Both the position numbers and the translations under genes were made by a program. A stretch of 64,000 nucleotides of DNA from Ophiosphaerella korrae (Eukaryota > Ascomycota > Dothideomycetes > Pleosporales > Phaeosphaeriaceae): NCBI GenBank assembly GCA_028456385.1, contig JALNQF010000003.1:1-64000 (forward strand). The letters are read 5' to 3'. Below the pieces are notes generated by a model. The model was not told the DNA's origin. It made no database searches and saw only the letters and a list, made by a program, of their open reading frames with translations. Of this stretch, positions 44,742-57,577 are shown piece by piece (within the stretch, counting starts at the first letter, position 1; each line of letters opens with the position of its first letter).

Positions 44742-47696
44742 TTACTTCCACCCACTCACTCCCGCCCACGGGTCCCCCTGCCCCTGCTGCCCTCCCTGCT
44801 GTCTTTGCTGCTGCTGCTGCTGCTGTTGCTGTTGCCCCTGCTGCCCATGCCCCCCACCCCACCCCCCATACTCCTGACTCGGCGGCGGCCCCGGTGGTGG
44901 CGGCGGCGGCACATACCCCTGCGGCACCTGCTGCCCCCACTGCCAATTTTGCTGCTGCGTCTGGGGCGAAAAATACTGCAGATTTGGCGGCGGCGAAACC
45001 GGGTTATAACTCGGGATATAATTCTGTCTCGAGACGGATTCACGGCGGGGTTGTTGATAGTTGTGTGGTTGTTGGTAGGAGTAGGGTTGTTGGTTGGGCG
45101 ACATGTATGGCTGCTGCTGTTGTTGCTGCTGCTGCTGCGGTGGGTAGCGCGGGGTGACGGGGGGTGAGGCGGCGGGGTTGTATGTCTGGTGCGCTGCGGA
45201 GGAGGAGGAAGGAGGAGGGGGGTGGTACATGGACGTTGAGGATAATGGGGGTGGGACACTTTTTTTGCGGGTAGCGGAGACGGGGGAGGCAGAGGACTTG
45301 GGTTCAATAGACATACGGTCCATGAGGTCCTTCAGCCGCTGCTGTTCGTCTGCGCCAGATTTACTCTGCTCGATGCGAGCGAGGAGTTGGCCGCCTTCGC
45401 TGCGGCGATTTTGGACGAAGGTTTCGACGTTTTTTTGGAGGCTGGAGACTGTTTCTTTCATTTCGGAGTAGAAGGTTTGGGCGCGGAGAAGGCCGGCTTC
45501 GAGGTCGTTGAAGCTTTGGTAGACCTTTCGGTACTTGGTCATGACAGTGTTGCGTTGGCGGGAAAAGGCTTCGTATTTGCTCTGCTCTGAGCGTACGCGC
45601 TTATCTTTGAGCAAGTCGGAATATGTCCGTGTGAGCTCTTTTAGGAGCGATGCTTGCTTGTGATTGGCTTGCAGAATACGATTTTGGTGGGGCCGGAACT
45701 TTTCGAGTTCGGCTTTGAAAAGTTGAGATTCTTGGTTTGCGATGGCTTTTTTATTGAGGATGAGAACGTTCGAAATGTCGTCGGAGTGAACCTAGGCCAA
45801 AGTCAATTAGCAGATCTTTTGGATGCAGAGATTGAAATATACCTTATCCTTAAGATCCTTTAGTATCTGCGTCCGCTCTTTCTTCACCAGGTTCAGCTTC
45901 CCTAGAAGGTTTTCCACAGCGGTAATTTGATCTGCAACTGTTGGGCCCTCATCCATATCATCGTCAATAAGATTGCCTTCAGCGGGTCGCGGACTTTTGC
46001 CTTTCGTAGCCCCAGCCTTGATCATAGCTCTTGAGTACAGCACATCAGCCTCGTCCGTCTCGCCAGCTGATCGCATCTCATCAAAATCTGCTTCACATTG
46101 CCGGAAGGTAGTGTAAAGCTGGGCATCACTCGTACTCGCTTCCTCGATGGCTCCTCGATAATTCCTGATATCACTGCGCAGGGTTGCAGTCAGGCGTGAG
46201 CTCGGTTGCTGGGTCCAGTCCGCGCCGTATTTGGAGCGCATTTTCTCACACACGCTTTCTTCCATATCCAGCTGTTTCATACTTGCTTCCAACATCTGGG
46301 ATATGTCTGCTTTTTCATGCCCTAGTTGATCAAACGCGGTAGTGAATGGCTGGTGTCCAGCTAGGTCTTCGCACCATTTTCGGAAATCATTGTCCACCAG
46401 CATGTCCTGGTCCATGCCGCCTCTTATTACGCTCAAGCTGTCTGGAAGCTTGAGGTAATCTAGACTGGTCGCCATTTCATCATTGGCAACCTCGACCCGT
46501 TCGCTTTCTGCCCGTATCAGTTTTGCTTTCTCTTCATCGTACAGGCTGGCAGATTCTGTCACAGCTAGGGGTACGATTTTCTGGAAGATATCCGGACCTA
46601 TAATCCGTTGTATATCCTGTCCTTGATAAAGTTCGCTGACCGGGATTGCCTTGGCGGCTGGCATCTTTGCGATGGGTGAAAGGGAGGCTTCGTTGGGGAT
46701 TCCTTGGTGGTAAATATAGTCGTTGTCCTTGGACAGTTCTGCCAGCTTCTCCTGCACGTTTGAAGCATGCTTCCTCGCCATATCTGCTAATATGGCGCCG
46801 GTGTCCGAGGCTAAGTTTGAATTCGACGGGGCGGATGAGGGGAAGCTGTTCGCAGCGCGACTCGCGTCTTTGGCACTTGCTTCAGCGACATGCAGCCTGG
46901 CAATGGCTACGCCGTGTGAATTGGCATCGTCATCTGCCAGTGCCTGATAGTATTGTGCCAGGGAAGCCATGTAGTGAGATTTGATTTGGCACACCAAGAG
47001 CCAGACCTTCTCGAAAACGAGATTCTGCACATTTTCCTGGGCGCCCTCGGTAGCGCCCTGATACAAAACGGCAGCCTGGCTTGCAAGTTTTGCCAACAGT
47101 CCCACTTTCTTGCCGTCGGCAATCTGCTTCTCCAAAAACACTTCTTGCGCCTGGGCCAGCATGATGGCTATCAGCGTCTTGACTGTTTCGCGGCTGAGAT
47201 CGGTAGACGGGGCGTGTAGGAAGTTTTCATTGATGTATGTGAACATGCCAGCCGAGGCCTGGAACGAGTGGTAGGACGTCTTGAGGCCGACATCCTCGTG
47301 GCGGTTCTGGTGTGCAGCGTGGCAGGAGAGGACGGCGGAGATGTTGAAGATGATGGAGGCCTTTTCGTAGGCAAGCGAGTACTGGGCGGTCGGTTTGTGG
47401 GTGAAGGCGTCGAACCAGGTGAAGCTGATTTTGATGTGGTTCTCGTCGACGGGAAACCTCAGGTCGAGCAGCTCCAGCTGGCCGTAGTATCTGTACAGGA
47501 GGTCTCGGCCTGCCGCGCTGTCCTTGCCGGCGCCGCGCATATCCTGGCGCAGCCGGTTCAGGGTGGCGCATTCTTCGGCATAGCGCTCTGGATCGTCGCC
47601 GTACGTTGCTCTTATGTAGCCCTTGAGCGGGAGTATCCAATCGATCTCGTTGGTCTGCTTCAGGGGCACCGATATCATGGGCACCTGGGTCGTCAT
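44742..47696 (-). CDS. BRO1: BRO1 domain protein, ESCRT-associated (Bro1/ALIX)
   Basis: Two exons (47696-45843 and 45791-44742) joined by a 51-bp intron (KDLKDK|VHSDD) give 967 residues. The start at MTTQVPMISVPLK is chosen because the boomerang-shaped BRO1 domain begins there; 37 upstream in-frame codons look like leader. The BRO1 domain fills about residues 5-390 (ISVPLKQTNEIDWILPLKGY, KISFTWFDAF, EKASIIFNISAV), followed by the coiled V domain (about 400-760) and a Pro/Gln/Tyr-rich tail with PPPPPP and polyglutamine runs (44804-44837 and 45107-45142). Bro1 binds the ESCRT-III subunit Snf7 and recruits the ubiquitin hydrolase Doa4 during multivesicular-body sorting. Length and V domain favour Bro1 over the related pH-signalling protein Rim20/PalA, which is shorter in its tail but otherwise similar. 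Confidence 0.92.
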
Positions 47697-48404
47697 GGTG
47701 GGCTGGAGTCGGGCGGCTTCAATGCGAGCGGCGAGAGGAGCGAGATGCGATATACGCCGGTCACGCAGAGGCTGGGTGTCGCGTCGGAGGCATGGATGGA
47801 TGTGCAAGATGACGTTGCAGCGCTGCGTTGGCCTGGCGCTCGCCAGCCCCTACTAATGATATGTGTTTTGATTTCGTCCTCTCCCGGCCAGGCACCCACA
47901 TGCGACTCGTTCAGCAGATCTAGCCGTATGGCGGGGACGGGACGGTGCTGGGGCGCAGTGAAGCCAGATATCTTGGGAGATGGCGTGTGCTGATGGAGCG
48001 TCCTGACCTTCGGGGCGGGGCAGGCTAGCTCCTGTCGCCTGTCGCCGGGCGCCCACGTTGAGCCCTGCGCTGCACTTGCTTGCACCTGCAGCGTCCAATC
48101 CACGCCCGCTGCCACCACCAAACACAGCCCGCCGTCCATTTGTGACCGTCACGTTTCCAAGATAAAACCACACGCCATCCTGGTCGTGCGGCTCCCTGCG
48201 GCCAATCGCTGCGCTCGGAAACGCTGCTACATGGCTTGGTTAAGCGCTCGATAGATTGGCCCTGGCCCAGCCCATATCGATAACGGCCAAGCGTGTGTCA
48301 ATCGCCTCTGCATTCAAAACCAAAAAACCATCACACGCGCAGCATGGGCTGTGACTCCAAATGCAATTTCCAATCTCCCCAGGGGCGCTATACACTAATC
48401 TAGC
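47697..48404. other. Intergenic region upstream of BRO1
   Basis: Two minus-strand genes are separated by about 700 bp, containing the BRO1 promoter and the 3' untranslated region of the downstream neighbour. Nothing else is recognised. Confidence 0.45.
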
Positions 48405-50570
48405 CTACTCACGGCGGTTCTTGATTCTACAAATCCCATCACGGCTTCGCCTCATTTTGTGCCAGTAGCACATGTTGAAATCGTACCCTTGGTATTTCTC
48501 ATGTAACGGACAGAGAGGGCTGTTAGGTAGATGTTCTGGAACAACCCATTCGAACTTGCGTCTGGCTACCAGTGCCTTGAGCCCCTCGCCCGTGAGTTCG
48601 CCCTCGGTGGGAGCATCCAAGTACGGCACGCGAAACCACCAGCCCCCCTTTTCTGGCAGCAAGGTTCGGTGACTCTGGTGGTGTTCTGCCGCGCTTGTGT
48701 TGCCGACGTCCTTGTATCCACCAGGTGCTGTTATGAGCCCCGGTGTCTCGTAACTTGTCCTTTCGACGGGGCTGAATGCATCCTGCGAACTGAGTGGATC
48801 TCCTGGATCCTCATCCTCAATGCCTCCTTCAACCTCCCCTTCAGCTGACACATAGCTCATCAACAACGCATCAGAGTTCCAATGACCACCAGGTTCGGGT
48901 CTTGTTTCTTTTCCCATCATGTTATTGCCATGGTCAAACACAAAGTTTGCCAGCTTTCCTCTCACCTCGCCGTTGACATCAAATAACGGCGGAGTGGGGA
49001 TCCTCTGGATATCTCGTGGAGCTGGAGTGGTAGGTAAGTTGAGAATTCTGGGGTTCTCTACTTGCTTCTGAGGTACAAATGGTCCCCCTATCCACCAAAA
49101 CCGGCCAGGAGATCCTCCTTGCTTTCCAGCGTCTGTTTTCATGCCATCTGCAATGCGATCAGAGCGCTTGAAAGGACTCATGTAGAATCGGCATCCTGGA
49201 GACTGGTGAGCTGGAGTTGGGAGAGCTCCATCGCTTGCCTTACGCCAGCGCCAATGGCCTGATCCTGTCCTCGTTGAAATGTGACTGAGTTGTTGCAGCT
49301 CTGTGTTTGTGCGCACCGGTTGCTCAAGATAACCTTTGGATTCAGGTAGTGTCCAGCTTCCATCTGATATTCGATCGAGTACGGACTCACTTGTTCCGCT
49401 TCGGCCGCCTCGATTTCTACGAGCAACCTGTCGATTACGGGCTTTCAGCGTCGGGCGCTCTAGTTTTGGGGAGGGATGTGATGATGCTATGGTATCATTA
49501 CCAGGAAGGAGACCATATCCTGTGGCGGCCTCACCCACGGTTATCTGTCTAATATAGTCTTCTTCTTTGATATGACTAGTTTGCGGCTTTCCATTGTGCC
49601 GCCCAGTCAGTGGTTCAGAACGTGCATATGGAATTTGAGGACTTCGAGGGCGGGAAGGGCTCAAGCTGGTGAGGATCTCAAAAGGAACTCGACTTAGAGC
49701 AGGTTGACTGGGCAGCTTTACAGGAATAAATAGCTTGAAATTTATTTTCCTCCGGTCCCTTAGACTACTCTTTTCTAGCGAAACTTGGTTGGGTGGTCCT
49801 TCATCGGATGGATCACTGGATTGCTCGGGAAAAGTCGTTGGGCCCGAAGCTTTCTTTGCTAAAGATCTGCGACGCAGAGCAAATGGCAGCGTGAATGAAA
49901 TCTTGCGGTTCGTTTTGATGTCCTGGGGAGATCCTTTTCGGCTTCCATCTTGTGAGCCGTGACGCACTTGTTGACCCGGTTGTAGCGTGGTTGGTTCTAG
50001 CGAGAAAAGTCTATTCATATTATGAATATGCTTTGCGAAGCCTCCCGTGAAACTGGATACTGATAAATTTCTCGTGCCCTGACGCGACGGGGTGGCCGGT
50101 GGAGCCCCAGGTTGAGCATGCTGTACTGAAGAGGGCTGGACATCAGACCCCTCGGGCTGAATGAAACGGGCATTGTGGGCGGTATCAGTGTCCGTGTTTG
50201 CTGTTCGGTGCAGTAAGTCCTCAAGTGGTGGTGGTGTATCCATATTAGTTTGGTGCGGTGATACCGTATCACGAGAGGGCTTTCGTTCCCCCTCAGTTGT
50301 TAGCCCTGAATCGTTCATGATATCTCCCCGCCCATTCACACAATGCGGTGAACTTTCACAGTTATTCAACGGCTCCCCATCATTGTGTTTGTCATAATGT
50401 TGAGCACAATCAGAGTTGTGTACAGTGATTGTTTTTGGTAACGGATACAGAAGGACGCTGCTTTCGCTGGAGACAAAAGATGCGCTTGCATTGGATCTTC
50501 GCGGAGCTATACGGGTCCATCGAGCGTCCATGTTGAACAGATTTGTCTGGAAAGATACAACTGAAGACAT
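48405..50570 (-). CDS. Conserved fungal protein with C-terminal Cys/His motif, 721 residues
   Basis: A single intronless frame begins MSSVVSFQTN; an ATG 13 codons in (MDARWTRIAP) is an alternative start. The first 550 residues are hydrophilic and Ser/Pro/Arg-rich, probably disordered, with patches of basic residues (RKISFTLPFALRRRSLAKK). The C-terminus is ordered: GGWWFRVPYLDAP, EGLKALVARRKFEWVVPEHL, then NSPLCPLHEKYQGYDF and MCYWHKMRR. The last segment makes a C-x2-H-x10-C-x2-H pattern (CPLH...CYWH) that could bind one zinc ion. I recall similar C-terminal ends in uncharacterised filamentous-fungal proteins but know no function. Confidence 0.82.
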   Translation of the reverse strand: MSSVVSFQTNLFNMDARWTRIAPRRSNASASFVSSESSVLLYPLPKTITVHNSDCAQHYDKHNDGEPLNNCESSPHCVNGRGDIMNDSGLTTEGERKPSRDTVSPHQTNMDTPPPLEDLLHRTANTDTDTAHNARFIQPEGSDVQPSSVQHAQPGAPPATPSRQGTRNLSVSSFTGGFAKHIHNMNRLFSLEPTTLQPGQQVRHGSQDGSRKGSPQDIKTNRKISFTLPFALRRRSLAKKASGPTTFPEQSSDPSDEGPPNQVSLEKSSLRDRRKINFKLFIPVKLPSQPALSRVPFEILTSLSPSRPRSPQIPYARSEPLTGRHNGKPQTSHIKEEDYIRQITVGEAATGYGLLPGNDTIASSHPSPKLERPTLKARNRQVARRNRGGRSGTSESVLDRISDGSWTLPESKGYLEQPVRTNTELQQLSHISTRTGSGHWRWRKASDGALPTPAHQSPGCRFYMSPFKRSDRIADGMKTDAGKQGGSPGRFWWIGGPFVPQKQVENPRILNLPTTPAPRDIQRIPTPPLFDVNGEVRGKLANFVFDHGNNMMGKETRPEPGGHWNSDALLMSYVSAEGEVEGGIEDEDPGDPLSSQDAFSPVERTSYETPGLITAPGGYKDVGNTSAAEHHQSHRTLLPEKGGWWFRVPYLDAPTEGELTGEGLKALVARRKFEWVVPEHLPNSPLCPLHEKYQGYDFNMCYWHKMRRSRDGICRIKNRRE

Positions 50571-50995
50571 GAGCGGACTGTTGAGGAGAATGGAGGTGAC
50601 CCGTTGAGTATGTGAACGTGAAAGAGTGTAGTGACCACAAAACGGCCACCATTATGTAAGAATGTTGTTCATAGGTTTCGTGGGCACATATTCCGCAGAA
50701 TGGTAGGTATCGAGTGTTGCGGAAAGAATGAAAAGCTGTTACGGTTGAAAGTGGTCGAAGAGTGTGTGCCCCGATAGGAGGAAAGAAAAGGTACGATATG
50801 TGTTTACCAAGGAAGCAATCACTCTTGCCGCAAGCAAACTTGCACCATCCCTAAACATAAATTTTGACGCTCAGAAGGCACGCCCCACAAACGCCGTGCC
50901 ATGTAATTTTCAAGACCTCCTAGCCTTATCACCGTACCCAAGCCAGTATATACCCAATACCCAACGCATGCTTCGTTAAACATCAATGACCATCA
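50571..50995. other. Intergenic region between two minus-strand genes
   Basis: About 425 bp holding the upstream region of the 721-residue protein gene and the 3' end of SMC2; no separate feature is seen. Confidence 0.45.
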
Positions 50996-53900
50996 TTACC
51001 TATCTGAACCACTTGTCGCTGCTACGACACTAGTACCATCAACAAAACGCGTTCGGAAGATACGGTTGGCGTTCTGGAACATGCCGTCTTTCAAACTGAC
51101 GACAATGAATTGTGAACCTTTGAACCTTGTCTTGAACAAACGCCCAATATTTTGAGTATGTGATAAATCGAGTGCAGCATCAACTTCGTCCAAAATGTAC
51201 ATTGGGGCAGGCTTGAACTGTAGCAGTGCCATGATGAGTGAAAGGGCGATCAACGAACTGCCGAATATTAGACAAATTGACAACAGAGAAGAAAACTGTA
51301 CGTACCGTTGTCCACCACTTAATTCAGTCAAGGATTGTTTCCAGACCTTGCCCAGCATGACTTTGACCTCAAGCCCATCGGAGATCGTCTTACCTTCCGG
51401 TGGATCGAGTTTCGCAAAGCTGCCAGGCAGGAGCTCATTGAAAATTTGGCCAAAGTCACGATTGACTGTTGTCCAAGTCTTGTGAAGAGCTTCCTTTTTG
51501 TACTCGTCGAGTTTGACGATGGTCTCTTCAATTTTCGACTTGTCTTTGACGACTGTCGACATATTTCGCTTGAGGTTAGCTTCCTTCTTTTCTACACTAT
51601 CGATCATAGCCATGACTTTGGGATTGATCTTGTTCTTCTTCTGCTGGAATCGTTCCTCCAAGCCCTTGCGTTTCGATTTGCAGTCCGCCATGTTGACACC
51701 ATTAAAGTCGTACACGGTGCCGGCTCGTCCAAAGAGCTCCGAGTCGCTAGCGATAAAGTCATACTCCTTTTCAAGAGATTTGACGTGGCTCGCCGCGCCT
51801 TCTTGCTCTTTATGGAATCGTTCTATCTCGTGGCCGAGTTTTTGCTGCTCCAAGCCGCCCTCTGTGATTGCAGTATTCTTTGACCGGATCGCGACTTCCA
51901 GGGCACGAAGCTCTTCATCAAAACCAGTCAACTTAGCTTGTTCATCACTCAAATTGGCTTGAGCCAAGTCGTGTGCATCTTTTATCCTTGTTTGCTCAGC
52001 CAAAAGCTCATCAAGTTCTTCCTGCTGCGACTTCAAGGTGGTCTTAGCTTCTTGAAGCTGCTCTTGTGCGGCCGCCAGATCACTGCCACACTGTTCAGAC
52101 TCCACCATTGCCTCTCGCATTTCAGACTGTAAAGGTTTGATTGAGGCATTATTCTTGCTCAAAGCTTTCTTCAGCTTCTCTAGTGATGACTGCAATTCTG
52201 CGAGCTTGCTACCTTTGTTATTGTTAAATTCGCTCATATCGCGTTCGATGCGTTTCGCATCTTTATTTGCCTCGTCTTGTCGTGCCTTGGCTGTTTGAAT
52301 ATCTTTCTTGAGCTGGGCAATGTTCTGCTTCATTTCCTCGATGGCTTGGATAATCTACAACGGGTCAGTAACACACAGCATATTGTGTTGAATAAGTGGC
52401 GTACCGATGACGAGGAGTTGCCACTGATCTGTTCCTCGGTCAATTTAATCTCATGAGTCTTGAGGTCAAGCTCTTGTTTCGCTTTTCGTGCAGCATCCAG
52501 CTTCTTCTTCTCCTTCACCATAGTAGCTTGAAGTGTATTGAGTTGCATTTCATGTGACTTCAACTCCGTGGTGATTTCGTTCAATTTCTGTAAGGTGATA
52601 AGAACGCCACTGGATTGAGGGGCACTACCACCAGAAAGTACACCAGCTGGATCGTAGGTATCTCCCTGAAGAGTGACACTCTTCATTCGGACTGCGGGAT
52701 CGAAGGTCACGCGCTTAGCGGTCTCCGCGTCTTCACAGACTAGTGTCGATCCAAAGACATATTCCATGGCCGCGGTGACTTCATCGTCATACCCCACTAA
52801 GGACAAGGCTAAATCAACCTTTCCGGGCGCAATCTTCTGTGCAGCACCAACTTTCGCGGCAGACGCCCGGAATGCAGCGATCTTGTTGAGGGGAATAATG
52901 GTGACTCGCTTCTTAAGCCTACCATTCTCGAGGAGTTGCTTGCCAGTGGCTGCCGAGTCAACAACAACATTATATAGTCGTCCTCCAGCACATATTTCCA
53001 ACGCAGTTCCTGCCCGTGTGTGGTTCTTGCCGAGTGTAAAAAGCTGAGCCACGAGTCCCTTCACGCGCGATCGGTCGAAATTGGGCGCTGGATCGCTATA
53101 GCTAAAGTCAATGTTGGCAACCCTCCTCCTCATCTCATCAGCTTGCTGCTTAAGCTCTCGTATCCGTGCTTGAAGATGAGATTCCTGCTGGTACATATCC
53201 GACTCCTTTCCTTCATCAAAACCTAGTTTGGTCAATTCCGACTCAAGCTTCTTGGCCTGAGACCTTAGCGCGTCGAGGTCTTTGATCAGCCCAGAGTTTT
53301 GCTCTTTGGCTTTTTTCGCTTTTGGTTCATCTTCCTTGACCTGTTTCTCGAGATGAGAGATCTTGAGCTTAGCTTGTTCCTGCTCAGTCGCAGCTGCACT
53401 TGCGCGGTTCCTTGCATCTTGTAACTGGCCTTGGTAACCGCTTTCCTGTCCCTCTTTAGATGCGACACCGGTCTGAAGGGTCTGGAGAAGTTCTTCTTTC
53501 TTTTCAACTTCGTCTGTTTGCCTTGCTAGCTCGCTATGAGCGGTTTGGTATTTCTCTTGAAGTTTCTCGTAAGCCTTCTTCTTCTCCTGCAACTGCTTTT
53601 CCAAGTCTTCGACGCTCTTTTCTATTCCCTTTCTCCGCTCAGTTTCCTCAGTCATACTAGTCCTTTTCAGGTCAAGCACGGTAGTCAGACGGACAATTTC
53701 ATGGGAATGCGCTTTTACTTCTTCCTCAAGCGCTTGAAATTTGCCACCTTTTCGAAGTTCCTTCTCCCGTGTAGCTTTGACTGTTTTTATGTCCTCCTGT
53801 AGGTATTCGATCTCTTTTTTCATTCGCACAGCCGCATCGTCAAGATCTTTGGCCCTCTGCTTTTTTGCCTCCAGATCATCTGCTGATTGTTGTAATCTTT

Positions 53901-54778
53901 CATTGTATCGTATGTAATCGTGCGCAATCACGAGCTTGGTGAGCCTCTCAAGTTCGCTTTGGGTCTGCTGAAATTCCAAAAAAGCTCGCTTTTCCTGTCG
54001 TAACTTCTCCAATTTTGGGTCGATCTCGTCTCGGAGTAGCTCTGCGATTTCTTGCACTTTCATCTCCTTCTTTGCCATGGTTTTGTAGGCCTTGTCTCGC
54101 CTGTCCTCGAACATGCGCGTTCCGGCGGCTTCCTCCAACATTGCAAGGATTTCCTTCGCCTTCATGTTTAACACCTGCATAACTTTACCCTGGGCGATCA
54201 TGAAGTTTGGGTTGTTGATGTTGAGCTGCACAGACTGAAACAGATTCTGTATGCTTTGTTGCTGGGCGCGATGTCCGTTTATGAGGTATTTGCTTGCTCC
54301 GCCCAGCACAATCTGGCGTGTTACCGATATTTGCGCATGTTCCTCAAAGCCAACAGGGCTCTTTGCCTTGTCTCGATTGTCGAATACGATGGTTACGCTC
54401 GCTTTTGTGACGCCTGCTTGCCCGCGCTTGTAAATAAGGTCCTATTTTACCAGTGAGCGCTTATTTCGTTCAGAGATCCGTGACACCACATACTTGTAGG
54501 TTCTGCGCTCGAACCACGCTCAAGTTGTTTATACCAAGGACGAAGCATATTGAGTCAAGAATATTAGATTTTCCCGATCCGTTCAGTCCGGTGATTGAGT
54601 TGAAGCTCTCGTCCCTGCAATGTGTGAGCGAAAGACTACATGGTGGAGGGGCGGTAAACAAACCAGCCGGAAATGACTGTGCGCACAGCATACGACTTAT
54701 AGCCCTAGAAAGGCGTTAGATAGTGTCGCGTTATTTCGAGGCTATGCTCACGTCTATAACAAGTTCTATGATCCTCAT
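50996..54778 (-). CDS. SMC2: Condensin subunit SMC2
   Basis: Six exons (54778-54752, 54704-54664, 54614-54494, 54441-52405, 52354-51306, 51257-50996) give 1,178 residues, the usual SMC2 length. The start [15 protein letters not shown] is the canonical SMC2 N-terminus. Walker A is GLNGSGKS (32-39), followed by [13 protein letters not shown] and the Q-loop region [15 protein letters not shown]. Two long coiled coils flank a hinge (near 500-680; [29 protein letters not shown]). The ABC signature LSGGQR (1087-1092) and Walker [13 protein letters not shown] (Asp1115-Glu1116) close the ATPase head. SMC2 pairs with SMC4 to compact mitotic chromosomes. All introns are 47-52 bp, GT-AG. The first exon codes only nine residues, and the 48-bp last intron has no stop codon and keeps frame if retained. 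Confidence 0.96.
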
Positions 54779-57577
54779 GGTGGCTGCATGTGCTGTTGTT
54801 GTTAGTTACTTTGCTGTTTGTTTGGGCCCGCAAGGGTTCAGGTGCTCGGCTAGGTGCCGCTCGACAAGTCGCGCTAATGATTCAGCCCACGTGCTTACGC
54901 GACGACGTATATGCACGTGACCATTCCCCGCACCATCCTTCTTGTCGCACTTCACAGTCCGTTCAGCTGCCGTGTAGTCAAGTCTACAATGATGGTGAAG
55001 AGCTGTAACGGTCTTGCATACTTTGGCTTAGAATGAGAGAAGTATGGCTAGACTTTCTAGATAGGTGCACCATGCGACGTTGGATCCTTTACACTGAGCG
55101 AACAACAGCTATTGTCATCCTCCATTCCAGCATTGATTCACCTTAAACCTTCTACAATACTCATTATACATGTTTTTGCTGGTGGGAGTTCCTGGAAAGC
55201 AATAAGGATTGTCGAAACACCTGCTACCTTCGAAACCCTTCATGATTACTCGGAACTTGTCGGCATTTTTCGCATGGCTGTGCAAGTGAGCCGCTCTGTT
55301 CAAATACCCTTGGTCTCATGGGCCGATAGCTGCTGCAGACTTGTTTGGTTGTTCGTAAGCCATCATTGTCCCATAAGCACTTGAGTCGTCCTTGTTAGCA
55401 TTTGAAAGCTACTTATCGGACCGACATATGCCATCATTTCATACTGCAAAGTTTGGATGTAAGGAGTAGTAAGTGGACTGATACATCAAAAGCCGTCTCA
55501 CCGGTGTCGTCATTTCCGAAACACAGATAGAGTAGTAGTTGACGTATTATGTGACTATGTACCTACCTGCAGTTGCGCAAGGTGACGTCAGGGCGAGTGG
55601 CGAACTACAGCGGGAACGGGAAGTTTTGTTGAGAAGATTGTGCAGCAGGTTGGTGATGATGGGGGGACATGGATGCGTGAAACCTTAACTTCGATTGTGA
55701 GCGAATGCTCGATGTGCGCGAGATTCGTTTCCAGAACTGGCCATTACGATTAGAAGAACTTACTAACGGCAGGTAACCACTATGAACTCCTAGTTCTACG
55801 CCAAGACCTTCAGAGGTTCAGATCGACGGTAATCCAGCACGAATTGAAGTTTCTTTGATTGAATTGAAGTCAAACAAGCCGAAAGGAAGCAGTGCTCGCA
55901 GCTCGCATCGGGCCTAGTCAACATAAGCCTCTGCCGAGGAATACCCAACTTTTATGCGCAATCCATGATCCGACAGTTGCGCTGTAAACTAAGGCACATG
56001 AATATCCCAATGAACCTGATTCCTCTAGTGCAATCGGCCGTGACTCCGGGGAGGCAGGGAATTTGCCTGCCAGTCTGCTGAAAAGCAATCATCATCCAAG
56101 GATGAACACGTAGTGGTGCGTTCTACGGCGGGCACTATGTTCATCATCACCATGCAGCTTCACTGATTGGGCGCAACTGCGAGGCGCAGCGGTCGTGTCA
56201 CCATCTTCCGGCTCCGCGATGCATGTCGCTGCTCGTTCGCCCGCTGAGGCGTCTCTGGGAGGGTGTGGGGAGGCACATGGCTTTAGAGAATGCATCTCTA
56301 TCCGACTAAGACTGCGTTAGCTTCGATTTGGCACAGTTGGCACCACCCCATACTGGACTTGTGCAATGGCCAAGGGCATCGCAGATGGAAACTGAAGCCG
56401 GGAAGGGATATTGGAATAGCCGGCGAGCAGCCGCGGACGAAGAGAATAGAACCGGCTCCTTCGGTAGCATTGACATTAGTCTACCTAGGAAATGCTTCTA
56501 GCCTGCGCTCTTAATCTCATTTGACCCCATATCTCATCTCCCGCGCCCATCCTTACGGTACGCCAGTCCCTTAGAGCAGCGTGGCCTTTGGATTTTTGCT
56601 TTTGGATTTGTCCAACCGGACCCTGCAGAAGTCAAGACATCCCCGCATCGGTGAAGTGGCCAGGGTACTTGGGTGGTATCCAACTGCTTCCCGGCCCACT
56701 GCGCGCCAACGCATCTCTGTATTCTTTCGGCGCTGGGCTTTCTTACTTAACTTGATTGCCGCCAATCACCATTGGCGAATTCCGGCTCTTCTCCTTTCTC
56801 CTAGGCTCGCTTTGGGAAAAGGAACGCATCTAAGAGGACGCTGGGCGTGTCCTGCCAGTAATTGTGCGGGCCGCCGGCCCACGGTCTAGCCTTTTTCTGC
56901 ATTGCACGAGACCGCCTTTGGGCCTCGCTTTGCAGTTCCGACGCCCGGCTGCACTCCACGTACCTTCTTGTCACTAGACAGCACATTCCACGCCTCTCAC
57001 CACGTCTCAGAGAGCATCTGGTGGCGCGGCGGCAATAATATACCTAATTCAGCCTCAATACGCTACAGAATAGCTTCCGTCAAGACGACACAGTCCCGAG
57101 GGCTCGGAAACACGCCTGCAGCACAGTTCCGACCAGCTCTTACAGAGCACCACGAAATCCTATTAGTGTCAAGTGACCATGTCGACAAACGCCTCCTGAA
57201 TTAGCCGCTTCTCTGCTGTCATATTCTCCTTCGCTCAGCATTACCATATATCAGACATCTCCCAACGGATTCTAGCCGTGGCCTGGTTACCAAACATACG
57301 TTCCTCGACATCTTACACAACACCGAAATAGTGTATTCTCACGTTGAAGTCACCTCACCACTTCGACCCAATAGACTCCAACCCCTCCCATCGTTGCCCA
57401 AATTCAATATAAATCACCGAGCTTAGATCCACTTGTAATTATTATTTCTTTCTCCGATATAGTCGTGATACTGATGACAAAAGCATTCAAGTCCTTGGGT
57501 GTCATCAACTTCAACCTTCTCCATTCCACATCAAAATAAACCGGTCAACTCCGGCAACACCTTCTACCCACGACTCA
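54779..57577. other. Long intergenic region between divergent SMC2 and cyclin genes
   Basis: About 2.8 kb without a supportable gene; the longest frames are about 100 codons with unnatural composition. It should contain the divergent promoters and a long leader of the cyclin gene. No tRNA or repeat was recognised. Confidence 0.45.

Noticed and set aside
54821..54880. tRNA-like GC-rich patch near the SMC2 promoter
   Set aside because: No cloverleaf with conserved T-loop and anticodon arm could be drawn.
56581..56889. 102-codon plus-strand frame in the SMC2-cyclin gap
   Set aside because: Arg/Pro/Ser-rich random-looking product overlapped by another frame on the opposite strand; likely noncoding.
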